Positions 17,801 to 27,091 are shown, counted from the first letter of the stretch. The stretch: DNA of 64,000 nucleotides from an uncultured Clostridia bacterium (GCA_934630705.1 CAKTWP010000001.1:124001-188000); one strand, 5' to 3'. Notes: generated by a model from the sequence alone, not told the origin. Translations and numbers: made by a program.

Positions 17801-18916
17801 CTGCTGATCCGCAAAAAATGGGGCGGCTTTGGCGCGATGATGCTGATGGCGCTGGATCTGATGCACTTTACCCAAACCCGCATCGCCACCATTGATTCCT
17901 TCGTGGTGCTGTTCATCATCTGGGCGGTTTACTTCATGCTGCGCTGGTTCCTGCTGGATTTCTTCTCCATGAAGCTGGGCAAAACCATGGTGCCCCTGGG
18001 CCTGTCCGGGCTGTTCATGGGCCTGGCGGTGGCCAGCAAATGGACGGGCTGCTATGCCGGCGTGGGGCTGGCGGTGATCTTCTTCTATGGCCTGTTCCGG
18101 CGGATACGGGAAATCGCTGCTGCCCGGGACGTGCCGGAAAAGAAGCGCTCGGCCCATCAGGCCGCCGCGGCAAACGGAGCGCATTCTCTGGTGCTCACCG
18201 TGGCCAGCTGCTTCATTTTCTTTATCGCCATTCCTCTGGTGATTTACTATTGCTCCTACATCCCGTACTTTGCCTATAACGGCGGCGTAACGGTGAAAAA
18301 GGTGATTGAAGCGGCTGTGGGCAACTATTTCACCACCGGGCAAATGGGCGGCATGCTGGGCTACCACGCCACGCCCGGCCTGGGCATGGATCATTCCTTC
18401 TATTCCCCCTGGTATCAATGGCCGGTGATTGGCAAGCCCATGTGGTACGCTTCCAGCAGCTATGAGCCTGCGGGAATGCAGTCCACCATCATGGCCATGG
18501 GCAATCCCGCCGTATGGTGGACGGGCCTGCTGGGCCTGCTGGGCGTTTGCGTGCTTTGGGCGAAACGCCACGTGACGGCCGATCGTCAGCTGTCCCTTTA
18601 CGCAGAAAAGGATGATCCCCGCTACACACTGGTGCTGATCTGTTTCCTGGCCCAGTTCCTACCCTGGACGCTGGTGCCCCGTGGCACATATATTTACCAT
18701 TACTTCCCCAGCGTGCCTTTCATCATTCTGGCCACGGTCCTTTGCCTGGATACGCTGGCGCAGCGCCATGAAAAGCTGGCCCGCTGGCTGCTGATCGGAC
18801 TGCTGATTGCGGCGGCGGTGCTGTTTGTGGCCTTCTTCCCCTATGCCAGCGGCGTGATGGTATCCCAGAAATGGCTGGACGCCATGAACTGGTTCAGGGG
18901 CTGGCTCTGGTATTGA
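14828..18916 (+). CDS. Giant membrane glycosyltransferase: carbohydrate-binding domain, two GT-C membrane domains and a discoidin-like domain
   Basis: 1362 residues. After a membrane anchor (about 6-24), residues 35-195 form a jelly-roll carbohydrate-binding-like domain (LIQNGDFEALDNEGLPLHWY). Residues about 215-720 are a first multi-helix GT-C region (GYDVDIGCFRAWA, YPPGYLWIL, WGQIDSLMTLLLV). Residues about 755-900 look like an F5/8 discoidin-like domain. From about 915 on is a protein-mannosyltransferase (PMT, GT39) region with the FDEIYHARTA acidic motif and ETTHPPLGK. It probably transfers lipid-linked sugars to extracellular proteins or glycans. It interrupts an otherwise conserved housekeeping run. 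RBS AAGGAG 6 bases before the ATG. Confidence 0.85.
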   Translation: MKKKKWYILGAAALVLAAAVFFLLHGNHASVGTYDNLIQNGDFEALDNEGLPLHWYTDAYAYQGYTAFDIGNGMEGNGAHIQNEYGNDARFAQTVSVSPNTLYCLRGWIRADAEGGLGANLSVEGIYVFSASVYQTDGEWREVTLYGRTGESQRSVTVFVRLGGYSGEATGEAWFDNITLCRVDSVPEGETETIWYVPKLAPAADETASKTGSKWLALGCIGYGAVFALLLRWLRQNADEKKTLSKRGKKALPALTMLAGIVLLGLGVRAIVAAQVPGYDVDIGCFRAWAAQIAQVGPTKFYDAVSFCDYPPGYLWILWLIGGIGQLLGGVTTMMVKWPSIIADLALCVLLFREARKMAGEKEGLALALLYALNPLAIVSGAAWGQIDSLMTLLLVLTVLLFLRRQWKAALPVFVAAMLIKPQALMFGPLGLAALIAHILASWKDPAARKAMLRDVGLGLGISLLTALAIVLPFAWGRSLSWLAALYQGTMNSYNYATVNGCNLFFLLGQNWVGAENAAPWYGALCAWLISAAPLLLAWYRRRMDKHPLPTISCAVLGGLAAALLLSLIILLALSALTYAALGTCMIVYTVLLFAALYFLGREQNRLPLLGAAMLLMLFSTASMMHERYLFPAVALLLMAYYLIRDKRILWLALGVTITGLLNVGCVLDRNIRIGGSSGHLNAPACGIDSDMAFLEYLSAAGNLLLSGAAVYLSAMRCGAEAMAPAVAGKATETGIHRAAPLPENAPLRKMTGRDWAVMLLCTGLYAVLAFTNLGSAKAPQKAWVSSSDQEQVVLDLGQERTFKMLYFGGIHQYDSNFSVDVGSDLETWPETYGASMKIGECFKWKYLSDVVGGSNPAVLTGRYVRITANYVSTTLFETLFRDAQTGEVIPVTLVSDSEGNETAAALIDEQDALEGEPGWFNSTYFDEIYHARTAYEHLHGLPTYETTHPPLGKVLMSFAVAIFGMTPFGWRFAGALAGVLMLPGMYLMAKLLIRKKWGGFGAMMLMALDLMHFTQTRIATIDSFVVLFIIWAVYFMLRWFLLDFFSMKLGKTMVPLGLSGLFMGLAVASKWTGCYAGVGLAVIFFYGLFRRIREIAAARDVPEKKRSAHQAAAANGAHSLVLTVASCFIFFIAIPLVIYYCSYIPYFAYNGGVTVKKVIEAAVGNYFTTGQMGGMLGYHATPGLGMDHSFYSPWYQWPVIGKPMWYASSSYEPAGMQSTIMAMGNPAVWWTGLLGLLGVCVLWAKRHVTADRQLSLYAEKDDPRYTLVLICFLAQFLPWTLVPRGTYIYHYFPSVPFIILATVLCLDTLAQRHEKLARWLLIGLLIAAAVLFVAFFPYASGVMVSQKWLDAMNWFRGWLWY

Positions 18917-18925
18917 TTTGATGAA

Positions 18926-18953
18926 TGGGCCTGCTCAGGCAGGCCCTTCCCCA
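18926..18953 (+). terminator. Hairpin after the glycosyltransferase gene
   Basis: GGGCCTGC-TCAG-GCAGGCCC, eight pairs, ten bases past the stop, followed by TTCCCC rather than a T-run. It may be a weak terminator or a transcript-end stabiliser. Confidence 0.45.
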
Positions 18954-18979
18954 ACGACCACAGAAGCGGAGGAAATGCC

Positions 18980-20515
18980 ATGCTGGCCAGAACGCTGTGC
19001 TTCGCGCTGCAAGGGGTGGAAGGACAGCCCGTATGGGTGGAAACCGATGTATCCGGCGGCGCGTTTAATTTTTCCATGGTGGGCCTGCCGGACGCCGCTG
19101 TCCGGGAAAGCCGGGATCGGGTGACCGGCGCGCTGCGCAACAGCGGCTTTGCCATGCCCGGCGGACGAATCACCGTAAACCTCTCCCCTGCCGATCTGCG
19201 CAAGGAAGGCGCGGCCTTTGACCTGCCCATTGCCATCTCCATTCTGGCCGCCAGCCGTCAGGCTGCGCTGCCGGCGCTGGATCGGGTGCTGCTGCTGGGC
19301 GAATTATCCCTGGATGGATCGCTGACGCCGGTGCGTGGGGCGCTGTCCATGGTCATCGCCGCATGCCAGCAGGGCGTGGACAGCGTGGTGCTGCCCTACG
19401 AAAACGGGCCGGAGGTGCAGTCTCTGTCCGGGATGAAAATCTATCCCGCCCGAACGCTGGGGGACGTGGTGCTTCATTTAAGCGGCAAGCTGCCCCTGCC
19501 CGCCCAGATTCAGACGGATTACGCTCAGAGCCTTTGGGCAAGCACGCCGGCGCTGGATTTATCCCTGGTGCGGGGACAGCAGGGCGCGCGGCGAGCGCTG
19601 GAAATTGCTGCGGCGGGCGGGCATAACCTGCTGATGATCGGCGTGCCCGGCAGCGGCAAAACCATGCTGGCCCGATGTCTGCCCGGCATTTTGCCCCAGA
19701 TGACCTTTGAAGAAGCCTGCGAAGCCACCCGCATTCATTCCGTGGCAGGGCTGCTCAAGCCCGGTCAGGGGCTGATGACGGAGCGTCCCTTCCGCGCGCC
19801 TCATCATGCGGTTTCCGCCCCGGCCATGATCGGCGGCGGCGCAGATGCAAGGCCGGGAGAAATCTCTCTGGCGCACAACGGCGTTCTGTTTCTGGATGAA
19901 TTGCCCGAATACGCCCCCAACGTATTGGAAGCGCTCCGCCAGCCACTGGAAGACGGCTTTGCATCCGTGGCGCGGGTGCGGGCACGGGCGCGATACCTGT
20001 CCCGCTGCATGCTGGTGGCGGGCATGAATCCCTGCCCCTGCGGGTATTACGGCAGCAGAACCCGGGCCTGCCATTGCGGCGAGCCCGCCATCCGCAAATA
20101 TCTCGGCCGCATTTCCGGCCCGCTGCTGGATCGGATTGATCTGCAGATTGAGGTGGATGCGGTATCCGTGGAAGAAATCAATGATTCCGCGCCATCGGAA
20201 AGCTCCGCTGTGGTGCGCGCCCGAGTGCAAGCCGCCCGAAACCGACAGTTGAGCCGCCTGGCTCCCTATCATCTCCATTGCAATGCGGAGATGGACGGCG
20301 CAGCGCTGCGGGAGCTGTGCCCCCTGTCCGGGCAGGCCCGGAAGCTGCTGGAAATGGCCGTGGAGAAAATGGGAATGAGCATGCGGGGATACACGCGGAT
20401 GATCAAAGTTGGCCGCACCATCGCCGATCTGGCGGGCGCGGATGAAATCAGTCCTGCCCATATTGCCGAGGCCATTCAGTATCGCGCGCTGGACAGCAAG
20501 TATTTCGGAGGCTGA
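18980..20515 (+). CDS. comM: YifB/ComM family Mg-chelatase-like AAA+ ATPase
   Basis: 511 residues. An N-terminal Lon-protease-like beta fold (residues 1-170) precedes the AAA+ core with Walker A GVPGSGKTML near 220 and Walker B VLFLDELPEY near 300, then a CPCGYYG Cys cluster near 350. ComM is a hexameric helicase that drives branch migration during natural transformation. It lies directly before dprA, another transformation gene, with only 2 bases between. GGAGG stands 7 bases before the ATG. Confidence 0.93.
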   Translation: MLARTLCFALQGVEGQPVWVETDVSGGAFNFSMVGLPDAAVRESRDRVTGALRNSGFAMPGGRITVNLSPADLRKEGAAFDLPIAISILAASRQAALPALDRVLLLGELSLDGSLTPVRGALSMVIAACQQGVDSVVLPYENGPEVQSLSGMKIYPARTLGDVVLHLSGKLPLPAQIQTDYAQSLWASTPALDLSLVRGQQGARRALEIAAAGGHNLLMIGVPGSGKTMLARCLPGILPQMTFEEACEATRIHSVAGLLKPGQGLMTERPFRAPHHAVSAPAMIGGGADARPGEISLAHNGVLFLDELPEYAPNVLEALRQPLEDGFASVARVRARARYLSRCMLVAGMNPCPCGYYGSRTRACHCGEPAIRKYLGRISGPLLDRIDLQIEVDAVSVEEINDSAPSESSAVVRARVQAARNRQLSRLAPYHLHCNAEMDGAALRELCPLSGQARKLLEMAVEKMGMSMRGYTRMIKVGRTIADLAGADEISPAHIAEAIQYRALDSKYFGG

Positions 20516-20517
20516 GC

Positions 20518-21612
20518 ATGGATTATTCCAAAGAGCAATTGGCCCGCATCTGGCTGCAATCCGCGCCCATGAACGGCTGGAACAAGCTGTCCGCCCTGAA
20601 AAAGAAGCTGGGCGGGGCGCTGGCGGTCTGGGAGCAGTTTACCCCCGTGCTGTATGATGCGCTGGGGCCGCAGCTGTTCGCGGAGCTGGCCGACCGGCGG
20701 ATGCACCGATGCAGCGATGTGCTGACGCTGCTTTCCCAGTGCGGCGCCCGGGCGGTATTTTACGGGGATGCGGATTATCCCGCCCTGCTGGCGGCCATTG
20801 ACGATCCCCCGGACGTGCTGTTTCTGCGGGGCAAGCTGCCCCCGAACGATACGCCCGCCGTGGCCATCGTGGGATCCCGCAGTTGCACCCGCTATGGTCA
20901 GGCCCAGGCCGGGCGCATTGCCAAGGAGCTTGGCGGAGCCGGCGTCTGCGTAGTCAGCGGCCTGGCCCGGGGCATTGACGCGGCGGCCCATCAGGGCGCG
21001 CTTGGCGGCGGCGGGCCTACGGTGGCGGTGCTGGGCTGCGGCATCGCCCAGTGCTATCCCCCGGAAAACAAGGCGCTGTTTCAGCAGATTCTCGCCGACG
21101 GCGGGGCCGTTGTCAGCGAGCTGCATCCCGCCGCCCCGCCCCTTCCCTATCATTTTCCCGTGCGCAATCGGATTATTTCCGGCTTCTCTCACGCCCTGCT
21201 GCTCATCGAGGCCCGGGAAAAAAGCGGCACCCATTCCACCGTGCATTACGCCCTGAATCAGGGCCGGGAGGTGTTCGCGCTTCCGGGGAATGTGGACGCG
21301 CCGGGCAGTGAGCTGCCTTTGAAGCTGCTCAAGGAGGGCGCGGGAATCTGTACCTGCGGGGAGGACATCATCGCCGCCATGGGCTGGCAGCGGGCCGCGC
21401 CCGCACCCCGGCAGCAAACGCTCTTGGACGGGGACGACACATCGGAACAGAATCCTATCCTCCGGGCGCTTTCCATGGAGGAAAAAACGCTGGAGGAATT
21501 GATCGCCCAGACCGGTCTGTCCGCCAGCGAACTGGGCACCCAGCTGACGCTGCTGGAATTAAACGGCCAAATCGAGCGCCGGGCCGGCCGGGCCTATGCC
21601 AGGCTGCGCTGA
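20518..21612 (+). CDS. dprA: DNA-processing protein DprA
   Basis: Loads RecA on incoming single-stranded DNA. 364 residues: N-terminal SAM-like helices (1-65), Rossmann fold with AIVGSRSCTRYGQ near 120 and GLARGIDAAAHQGAL near 148, and a C-terminal winged helix (about 300-364). Translation is coupled to comM. Confidence 0.95.
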   Translation: MDYSKEQLARIWLQSAPMNGWNKLSALKKKLGGALAVWEQFTPVLYDALGPQLFAELADRRMHRCSDVLTLLSQCGARAVFYGDADYPALLAAIDDPPDVLFLRGKLPPNDTPAVAIVGSRSCTRYGQAQAGRIAKELGGAGVCVVSGLARGIDAAAHQGALGGGGPTVAVLGCGIAQCYPPENKALFQQILADGGAVVSELHPAAPPLPYHFPVRNRIISGFSHALLLIEAREKSGTHSTVHYALNQGREVFALPGNVDAPGSELPLKLLKEGAGICTCGEDIIAAMGWQRAAPAPRQQTLLDGDDTSEQNPILRALSMEEKTLEELIAQTGLSASELGTQLTLLELNGQIERRAGRAYARLR

Positions 21613-21658
21613 CGCTTTGTATTGATCCATTTGAATCACATAAACGGAGGAATGAACC

Positions 21659-23785
21659 GTGGCTGCTTCATCGAAACTGATTATCGTGGAATCTCCCGCC
21701 AAGGCCCGCACCATCGCCAAATTCCTGGGAAGGGGTTACAAGGTGGAGGCCTCTCAGGGCCATGTGCGGGATATGCCCAAATCTCAGCTGGGCGTGGATG
21801 TGGACAACAATTTCGCTATCAAATACATCACCATCCACGGCCGGGGCAAGATCCTGGCCAAGATCCGCAAGGAAGCCAAAAACGCTTCCAAAATTTATCT
21901 GGCAACCGACCCTGACCGGGAAGGGGAAGCCATCTCCTGGCATCTGGCCCAGACCCTGGATATGGACGTGAGCTCTCCCTGCCGGATCGAGTTTCATGAG
22001 ATCACTCAGAAGGCCGTGGAAAACGCGCTGAAGAATCCCCGGCCCATTGATCTGGACAAAGTGGACGCGCAGCAGGCCCGCCGGGCGCTGGATCGGCTGA
22101 TCGGTTATAAGATCAGCCCGCTGCTGTGGGCAAAGGTGAAAAAGGGACTGTCTGCCGGGCGCGTGCAATCCGTGGCCACAAGGCTGGTGGTGGATCGGGA
22201 GCAGGACATTGAGGACTTTATCCCGGAGGAATACTGGGATGTGTCCGCCAATGCGCTGCTGCCCACGGCCCGGGGCCGGAAAACCACCTTTACCCTGCGG
22301 CTGTCCACGCTGGATGGCAAAAAGGCGGAGCTGCATAACAAGGATGAAGCCAAGGCCGCTCAGGCACGGGTGGAAAACGCCAATTTCGCTGTGTATGGTA
22401 TCAAGCATGGGGAGCGGCACAAGCTGCCCGCCCCGCCCTTCACCACCTCCAGCCTCCAGCAGGAAGCGGGCCGCAAGCTGAATTTTACCACCCAGAAAAC
22501 CATGCAGGTGGTGCAGCAGCTCTATGAAGGCGTGGATCTGGAAGGCGACGGCACCCAGGGTATCGTCACCTATATCCGTACCGACAGTGTCCGCGTATCC
22601 GAGGAAGCGCTGCAGGCCGTGCGGGCATACATCCCGGAGCGGTTCGGCGCGGAATATCTGCCCGAAACCCCCAATGAGTTTAAGGGCCGCCGCAATGCCC
22701 AGGACGCGCATGAGGCCATCCGTCCCACTGATGTGACCCGGACCCCCGATTCCATCAAAGCATCCCTGACCAAGGAACAATTCCAGCTTTACCGGCTGAT
22801 CTATTCACGCTTCCTGGCCAGCCAGATGAAGCCCGCCCTGTATGACACGTTGAGCATGGATGTAAGCGGGGACGGCGTGGGCATGCGGTTCTATGGGGAG
22901 CACAAGCGATTCGCCGGGTTTACCAGCGTGTATGAGGAAAGCACGGACGAGGTGCAGGAAAGCGCCGAATCCACCCTGCCCCAATTTGAGGAGGGTGCGC
23001 CGGTCATCATTGAATCCGTGGAAAGCCAGCAGCATTTCACCCAGCCCCCCACCCGCTATACCGAAGCCTCGCTGGTGCGGATGCTGGAAGAAAAGGGCAT
23101 CGGCCGGCCTTCCACCTACGCCCCCACCATCACCACCATTATTGCCCGGGGCTATGTGATGCGGGAAAACAAGCGTCTGTATCCCACGGAGCTGGGCAAG
23201 ATGATTAATGCCATGATGACCCAGTATTTCGGTCCCATCGTGGATACCGAATTTACCGCCGAGCTGGAGGATCAGCTGGACGAGGTGGAAGAAGGGGATA
23301 TGGATTGGCACACTGTGCTGCAGGAGTTTTATCCGCCCTTTGAAACCATGCTGGAAAGCGCCGAAAACGCCATCGAAAAGGTGGAAATCAAGGACGAACC
23401 CAGCGATGTGATCTGCGATAAATGCGGCGCGCAGATGGTGTATCGCATGGGACGGTTCGGCAAGTTCCTGGCCTGCCCCCGGTTTCCCGAATGCCGGAAC
23501 ACCAAGCCCATCCTGAACTATATCGAAGCAAAATGCCCCAAGTGCGGCGGGCGGCTGCTGGAAAAAACCAGCCGGAAAAACCGCAAATTCTATGGCTGCG
23601 AAAACTATCCCGAATGCGATTTCGTATCCTGGGAGATGCCGGTGAACGAGCGGTGCGAAAAATGCGGCAGCTATATGACCCTCAAGCGCTCCCGCAAGGG
23701 CGAGGAATGGCATCTGTGCAGCAATGAAACCTGCCGCCACCGGGTGGAGGTCACCCCGGCGCAGACCACGGAGGAAGACGAATGA
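21659..23785 (+). CDS. topA: DNA topoisomerase I (type IA)
   Basis: Relaxes negative supercoils. 708 residues, GTG start 6 bases after GGAGGAATG. The toprim domain opens with LIIVESPAKARTIAKFLG. The catalytic tyrosine is in YIRTDSVRVS near 304. The C-terminus carries three four-Cys zinc ribbons (about residues 584, 624 and 660). Four-base overlap (ATGA) with trmFO. Confidence 0.96.
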   Translation: MAASSKLIIVESPAKARTIAKFLGRGYKVEASQGHVRDMPKSQLGVDVDNNFAIKYITIHGRGKILAKIRKEAKNASKIYLATDPDREGEAISWHLAQTLDMDVSSPCRIEFHEITQKAVENALKNPRPIDLDKVDAQQARRALDRLIGYKISPLLWAKVKKGLSAGRVQSVATRLVVDREQDIEDFIPEEYWDVSANALLPTARGRKTTFTLRLSTLDGKKAELHNKDEAKAAQARVENANFAVYGIKHGERHKLPAPPFTTSSLQQEAGRKLNFTTQKTMQVVQQLYEGVDLEGDGTQGIVTYIRTDSVRVSEEALQAVRAYIPERFGAEYLPETPNEFKGRRNAQDAHEAIRPTDVTRTPDSIKASLTKEQFQLYRLIYSRFLASQMKPALYDTLSMDVSGDGVGMRFYGEHKRFAGFTSVYEESTDEVQESAESTLPQFEEGAPVIIESVESQQHFTQPPTRYTEASLVRMLEEKGIGRPSTYAPTITTIIARGYVMRENKRLYPTELGKMINAMMTQYFGPIVDTEFTAELEDQLDEVEEGDMDWHTVLQEFYPPFETMLESAENAIEKVEIKDEPSDVICDKCGAQMVYRMGRFGKFLACPRFPECRNTKPILNYIEAKCPKCGGRLLEKTSRKNRKFYGCENYPECDFVSWEMPVNERCEKCGSYMTLKRSRKGEEWHLCSNETCRHRVEVTPAQTTEEDE

Positions 23786-25080
23786 GCGTAACCGTTATCG
23801 GCGCGGGCCTGGCGGGCTGCGAAGCCGCCTGGCAGCTGGTCCGGCGGGGCATTCCCGTCACGCTGATCGAGCAAAAGCCCCAGGCCATGAGCCCGGCCCA
23901 TCATTCGCCCCTGTTTGCGGAGCTGGTCTGTTCCAATTCTCTGCGATCGGATCGGCTGCAAAACGCCGTGGGCCTGCTCAAGGAAGAAATGCGCCATCTG
24001 GATTCGCTGGTAATGGCGGCGGCGGATCGGGCGCGGGTGCCCGCGGGCGGCGCGCTGGCCGTAGATCGGGATACGTTCTCCGGCTTTATTACCGAAACCC
24101 TCAAGCAGCATCCGCTGGTGACCTTTGAATCCCGGGAGGTGACGGAAATCCCCGTTTCCCCCGCCATTATCGCCACCGGCCCCCTCACCTCCGATGCACT
24201 GGCGGACGCCATCGCCGCCATGCCCGAAGTGTCCACTCTGAATTTTTACGACGCGGCCGCGCCCATCGTCACCGCCGAATCGCTGGACATGAGCAGGGTT
24301 TATCGTGCTTCCCGCTATGGCCGGGGGGACGATTATCTGAATTGTCCCATGACCCGGGAGGAATACGACGCCTTCGTGCTGGCGCTCACCGCCGCCGAAA
24401 CCGCGCCGGTGCATGGGTTTGAGGAAACGAAGGTATTCGAGGGGTGCATGCCGGTGGAATCCATGGCCCGGCGGGGCCACATGGTCCTGGCCTTTGGCCC
24501 GCTCAAGCCCGTTGGCCTGCCCGATCCCCGGACGGGGAAGGATCCCTTCGCCGTAGTGCAGCTGCGGCAGGACGATGCGGCGGGCACGCTGTATAACCTG
24601 GTCGGCTTTCAGACCCGGCTGAAATTCCCGGAGCAAAAGCGGGTGTTCGGCATGATTCCCGGGCTGGAAAACGCGGAATACGCCCGCTACGGCGTGATGC
24701 ATCGAAACACCTTCCTGAACAGCCCAGGCCTGCTGGACTGCCATTATCAGATGCTGTCCCGGCCCGGCCTGTTCTTCGCCGGACAGATGACGGGGGTGGA
24801 AGGCTATGTGGAGTCCGCGGCCAGCGGCATGCTGGCGGGCATCTGCGCCGCGCTGCAGCAGCAGGGCAGGCCCCTGCCGGATTTCACCCGCCAGACCGCC
24901 ATCGGCGCGCTGGGCCATTACGTGGCCGCCCAGAACCGGGCGTTCCAGCCCATGAACGTCACTTTCGGGATCATGGATGGAATTTCCGACCGCATCCGCA
25001 ACAAGCAGCAGCGATATGAAAAAATCGCCCAGCGGGCGCTGGAAAAGGTGGACGCCATCCGGGCAGAAATCGGCGGATAG
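23782..25080 (+). CDS. trmFO: Methylenetetrahydrofolate-tRNA-(uracil-54) methyltransferase
   Basis: FAD- and folate-dependent enzyme that makes ribothymidine at position 54 of tRNA. 432 residues. N-terminal FAD-binding GAGLAGCEAAWQL; SNSLRSD near 51; the GQMTGVEGYVESAASGM segment near 333 is the second FAD contact of the GidA/TrmFO family. It sits between topA and hslV, as in Bacillus, except that the xerC/codV gene usual at this point is absent. Confidence 0.95.
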   Translation: MSVTVIGAGLAGCEAAWQLVRRGIPVTLIEQKPQAMSPAHHSPLFAELVCSNSLRSDRLQNAVGLLKEEMRHLDSLVMAAADRARVPAGGALAVDRDTFSGFITETLKQHPLVTFESREVTEIPVSPAIIATGPLTSDALADAIAAMPEVSTLNFYDAAAPIVTAESLDMSRVYRASRYGRGDDYLNCPMTREEYDAFVLALTAAETAPVHGFEETKVFEGCMPVESMARRGHMVLAFGPLKPVGLPDPRTGKDPFAVVQLRQDDAAGTLYNLVGFQTRLKFPEQKRVFGMIPGLENAEYARYGVMHRNTFLNSPGLLDCHYQMLSRPGLFFAGQMTGVEGYVESAASGMLAGICAALQQQGRPLPDFTRQTAIGALGHYVAAQNRAFQPMNVTFGIMDGISDRIRNKQQRYEKIAQRALEKVDAIRAEIGG

Positions 25081-25167
25081 CTGCCATGCTTGCGCCACAT
25101 TTTCCGCTCTTTTTGCTTAGCTTCATCTGCTATCATTTTTGCTGAATACATGGGAGGATTTTTTGCT

Positions 25168-25701
25168 ATGAGCATGAAAGGAACCACCATCTGCGGCGTG
25201 CGCCGGGATGGGCAGATCGCCATCGCCGGGGACGGCCAGGTGACCATGGGCGAGCATACCATTTTTAAGGGCACGGCCCACAAGGTGCGCCGGATTTTCA
25301 ACGGGCAGGTGGTCACCGGCTTTGCCGGCACCGTGGCCGACGCGTTCAGCCTTTGCGAACGCTTCGAAGAAAAGCTCACCCAGTGCGGCGGCAATCTGGA
25401 GCGGGCCGCCGTGATGCTGGCCCAGGAATGGCGCACCGGCAGCGGCGCGCGCCAGCTGGACGCCATGGTGATCGTGGCGGACAAGGAAAACATGCTGATC
25501 GTGTCCGGCACGGGCGAAGTGATCGATCCGGACGACGGCGTGTGCGCCATCGGCTCCGGCGGGAATTACGCCCTGGCCGCCGCCCGCGCCCTGATCCAGA
25601 ATACGGATCTGAGCGCGAAAGAAATCGCGGAAAAGGCGCTGCATATCGCCGCCTCCATCTGCGTGTATACCAACGACAATATTATCGTGGAGGAGGTGTG
25701 A
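25168..25701 (+). CDS. hslV: ATP-dependent protease peptidase subunit HslV
   Basis: Threonine peptidase that forms the inner double hexamer of HslVU. I choose the ATG at 25168 (MSMKGTTICGVRRDG), preceded by GGAGG; the ATG at 25174 (MKGTTI) is an alternative, and an extension to 25090 is unlikely. The catalytic Thr of TTI is not next to Met, so a short N-terminal peptide must be removed, as in other Firmicutes. GSGGNYALAAARAL and AGDGQVTMG match the family. Followed 5 bases later by hslU. Confidence 0.94.
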   Translation: MSMKGTTICGVRRDGQIAIAGDGQVTMGEHTIFKGTAHKVRRIFNGQVVTGFAGTVADAFSLCERFEEKLTQCGGNLERAAVMLAQEWRTGSGARQLDAMVIVADKENMLIVSGTGEVIDPDDGVCAIGSGGNYALAAARALIQNTDLSAKEIAEKALHIAASICVYTNDNIIVEEV

Positions 25702-25706
25702 GCGCT

Positions 25707-27077
25707 ATGAAGGAATTAACGCCCCGGGAAGTGGTTCGGGAGCTGGACCGCTACATCATCGGCCAGGATGAAGCCAAGCGCGCCGTGGCCATCGCCCTGC
25801 GCAACCGCTATCGCCGCGCTCAGCTGCCGGAAAGCATGCGCGAGGAAATCTATCCCAAGAATATTCTCATGATCGGGCCCACGGGCGTGGGCAAAACGGA
25901 AATCGCCCGCCGGCTGGCCAAGCTGGTGGATGCGCCGTTTATCAAGGTGGAAGCCACGAAGTTCACGGAAGTGGGCTATGTGGGCCGGGATGTGGAATCC
26001 ATCATCCGGGATCTGGCGGAAAACGCGGTGCGGATGGTAAAGGATGAGCATGAAGCCCGGGTGAAAACCCGGGCGCAGGTGTTGGCCGAGGATCGGCTGA
26101 TCAATCTGCTGCTGCATCCCGCCAAGAAGCCCGCCGCCAATAATCCGCTGGATTATCTGCTGGGCCGCACCAAGAACGAGCCCGAGCCCTCCGAGGATGA
26201 AAAGGTGGAAATCAGCCGCAAAAAGGACGCGCTGCGGGAGCAGCTGCGCCGGGGCGAGCTGGAGGACCACGAGCTGGAGATTGAGGTGGAGGAAAGCGCG
26301 CCGCAGCTGGAAGTGGGCGGCGCATCCATCAACATCGGGGATATGATGGGCGGCATGATGCCCAAGCAAACCAAGCTGCGCCATGTAAAGGTGAAGGAAG
26401 CGCGGAAAATTCTGACAGAGGAAGAAGCGCAGAAGCTCATCGACGAGGACGCGGTGAAGGAAGAAGCGGTACGCCGGTGCGAGCAGAGCGGCATTGTGTT
26501 CCTGGACGAAATTGACAAAATCGCCGGCCGGGGCGGCTCCGGCAGCGGCCCGGATGTGAGCCGGGAGGGCGTGCAGCGGGATATCCTGCCCATTGTAGAG
26601 GGTTCCACCGTGAACACCAAGTACGGCCCCGTGCGCACGGATTTCATGCTGTTTATCGGCGCGGGCGCGTTCCATGTGGCCAAGGTCAGCGATCTGATTC
26701 CCGAGCTGCAGGGCCGTTTCCCCGTGCATGTGACCCTCAAGAGCCTCACCCAGGAGGACTTCGTGAGTATCCTCACCAAGACCGACAACGCCGCCACCCG
26801 GCAATACGCGGCGCTGCTGGAAGTGGACAAGGTGCATCTGACCTTTGAGGACGACGCGCTCAGCGAGATTGCCCGCATCGCCATGCTGGCCAACGAAAGC
26901 GGCGAGGATATCGGCGCACGGCGGCTCCATGCGGTGTTTGAGGAGCTGCTGGAGGATGTGTCCTTTAACGCCGGGGGCGAAAACATGCCCGACGTGTACC
27001 TGACCATCACCGCCGATTATGTCCGCGACCATGTGAAGGCTGCCAAGGAAATGGACATGCGGCGATACATTCTTTAA
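25707..27077 (+). CDS. hslU: ATP-dependent protease ATPase subunit HslU
   Basis: AAA+ unfoldase partner of HslV, 456 residues. Start ATG 25707 (MKELTPREVVRELDRYIIGQ) has GGAGGTG upstream, inside the end of hslV. Walker A GPTGVGKTE near 57; the charged I domain spans about 110-235; Walker B IVFLDEIDKIA near 262; sensor and pore-region motifs follow. The C-terminus RRYIL is the tail that inserts into HslV to activate it. The CodY gene often found next in Bacillus is absent. Confidence 0.95.
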   Translation: MKELTPREVVRELDRYIIGQDEAKRAVAIALRNRYRRAQLPESMREEIYPKNILMIGPTGVGKTEIARRLAKLVDAPFIKVEATKFTEVGYVGRDVESIIRDLAENAVRMVKDEHEARVKTRAQVLAEDRLINLLLHPAKKPAANNPLDYLLGRTKNEPEPSEDEKVEISRKKDALREQLRRGELEDHELEIEVEESAPQLEVGGASINIGDMMGGMMPKQTKLRHVKVKEARKILTEEEAQKLIDEDAVKEEAVRRCEQSGIVFLDEIDKIAGRGGSGSGPDVSREGVQRDILPIVEGSTVNTKYGPVRTDFMLFIGAGAFHVAKVSDLIPELQGRFPVHVTLKSLTQEDFVSILTKTDNAATRQYAALLEVDKVHLTFEDDALSEIARIAMLANESGEDIGARRLHAVFEELLEDVSFNAGGENMPDVYLTITADYVRDHVKAAKEMDMRRYIL

Positions 27078-27091
27078 TTCCGAATCAGCAC

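Noticed and set aside
14756..18571. A 1271-codon open frame antisense to the large glycosyltransferase
   Set aside because: Its product is a His/Gln/Arg-rich string with no fold or motif, and it mirrors the codon bias of the GC-rich gene opposite. It is a shadow frame.
25090..25167. Longer N-terminus for HslV
   Set aside because: It would bury the catalytic Thr behind more than 30 residues; GGAGG precedes the ATG at 25168.
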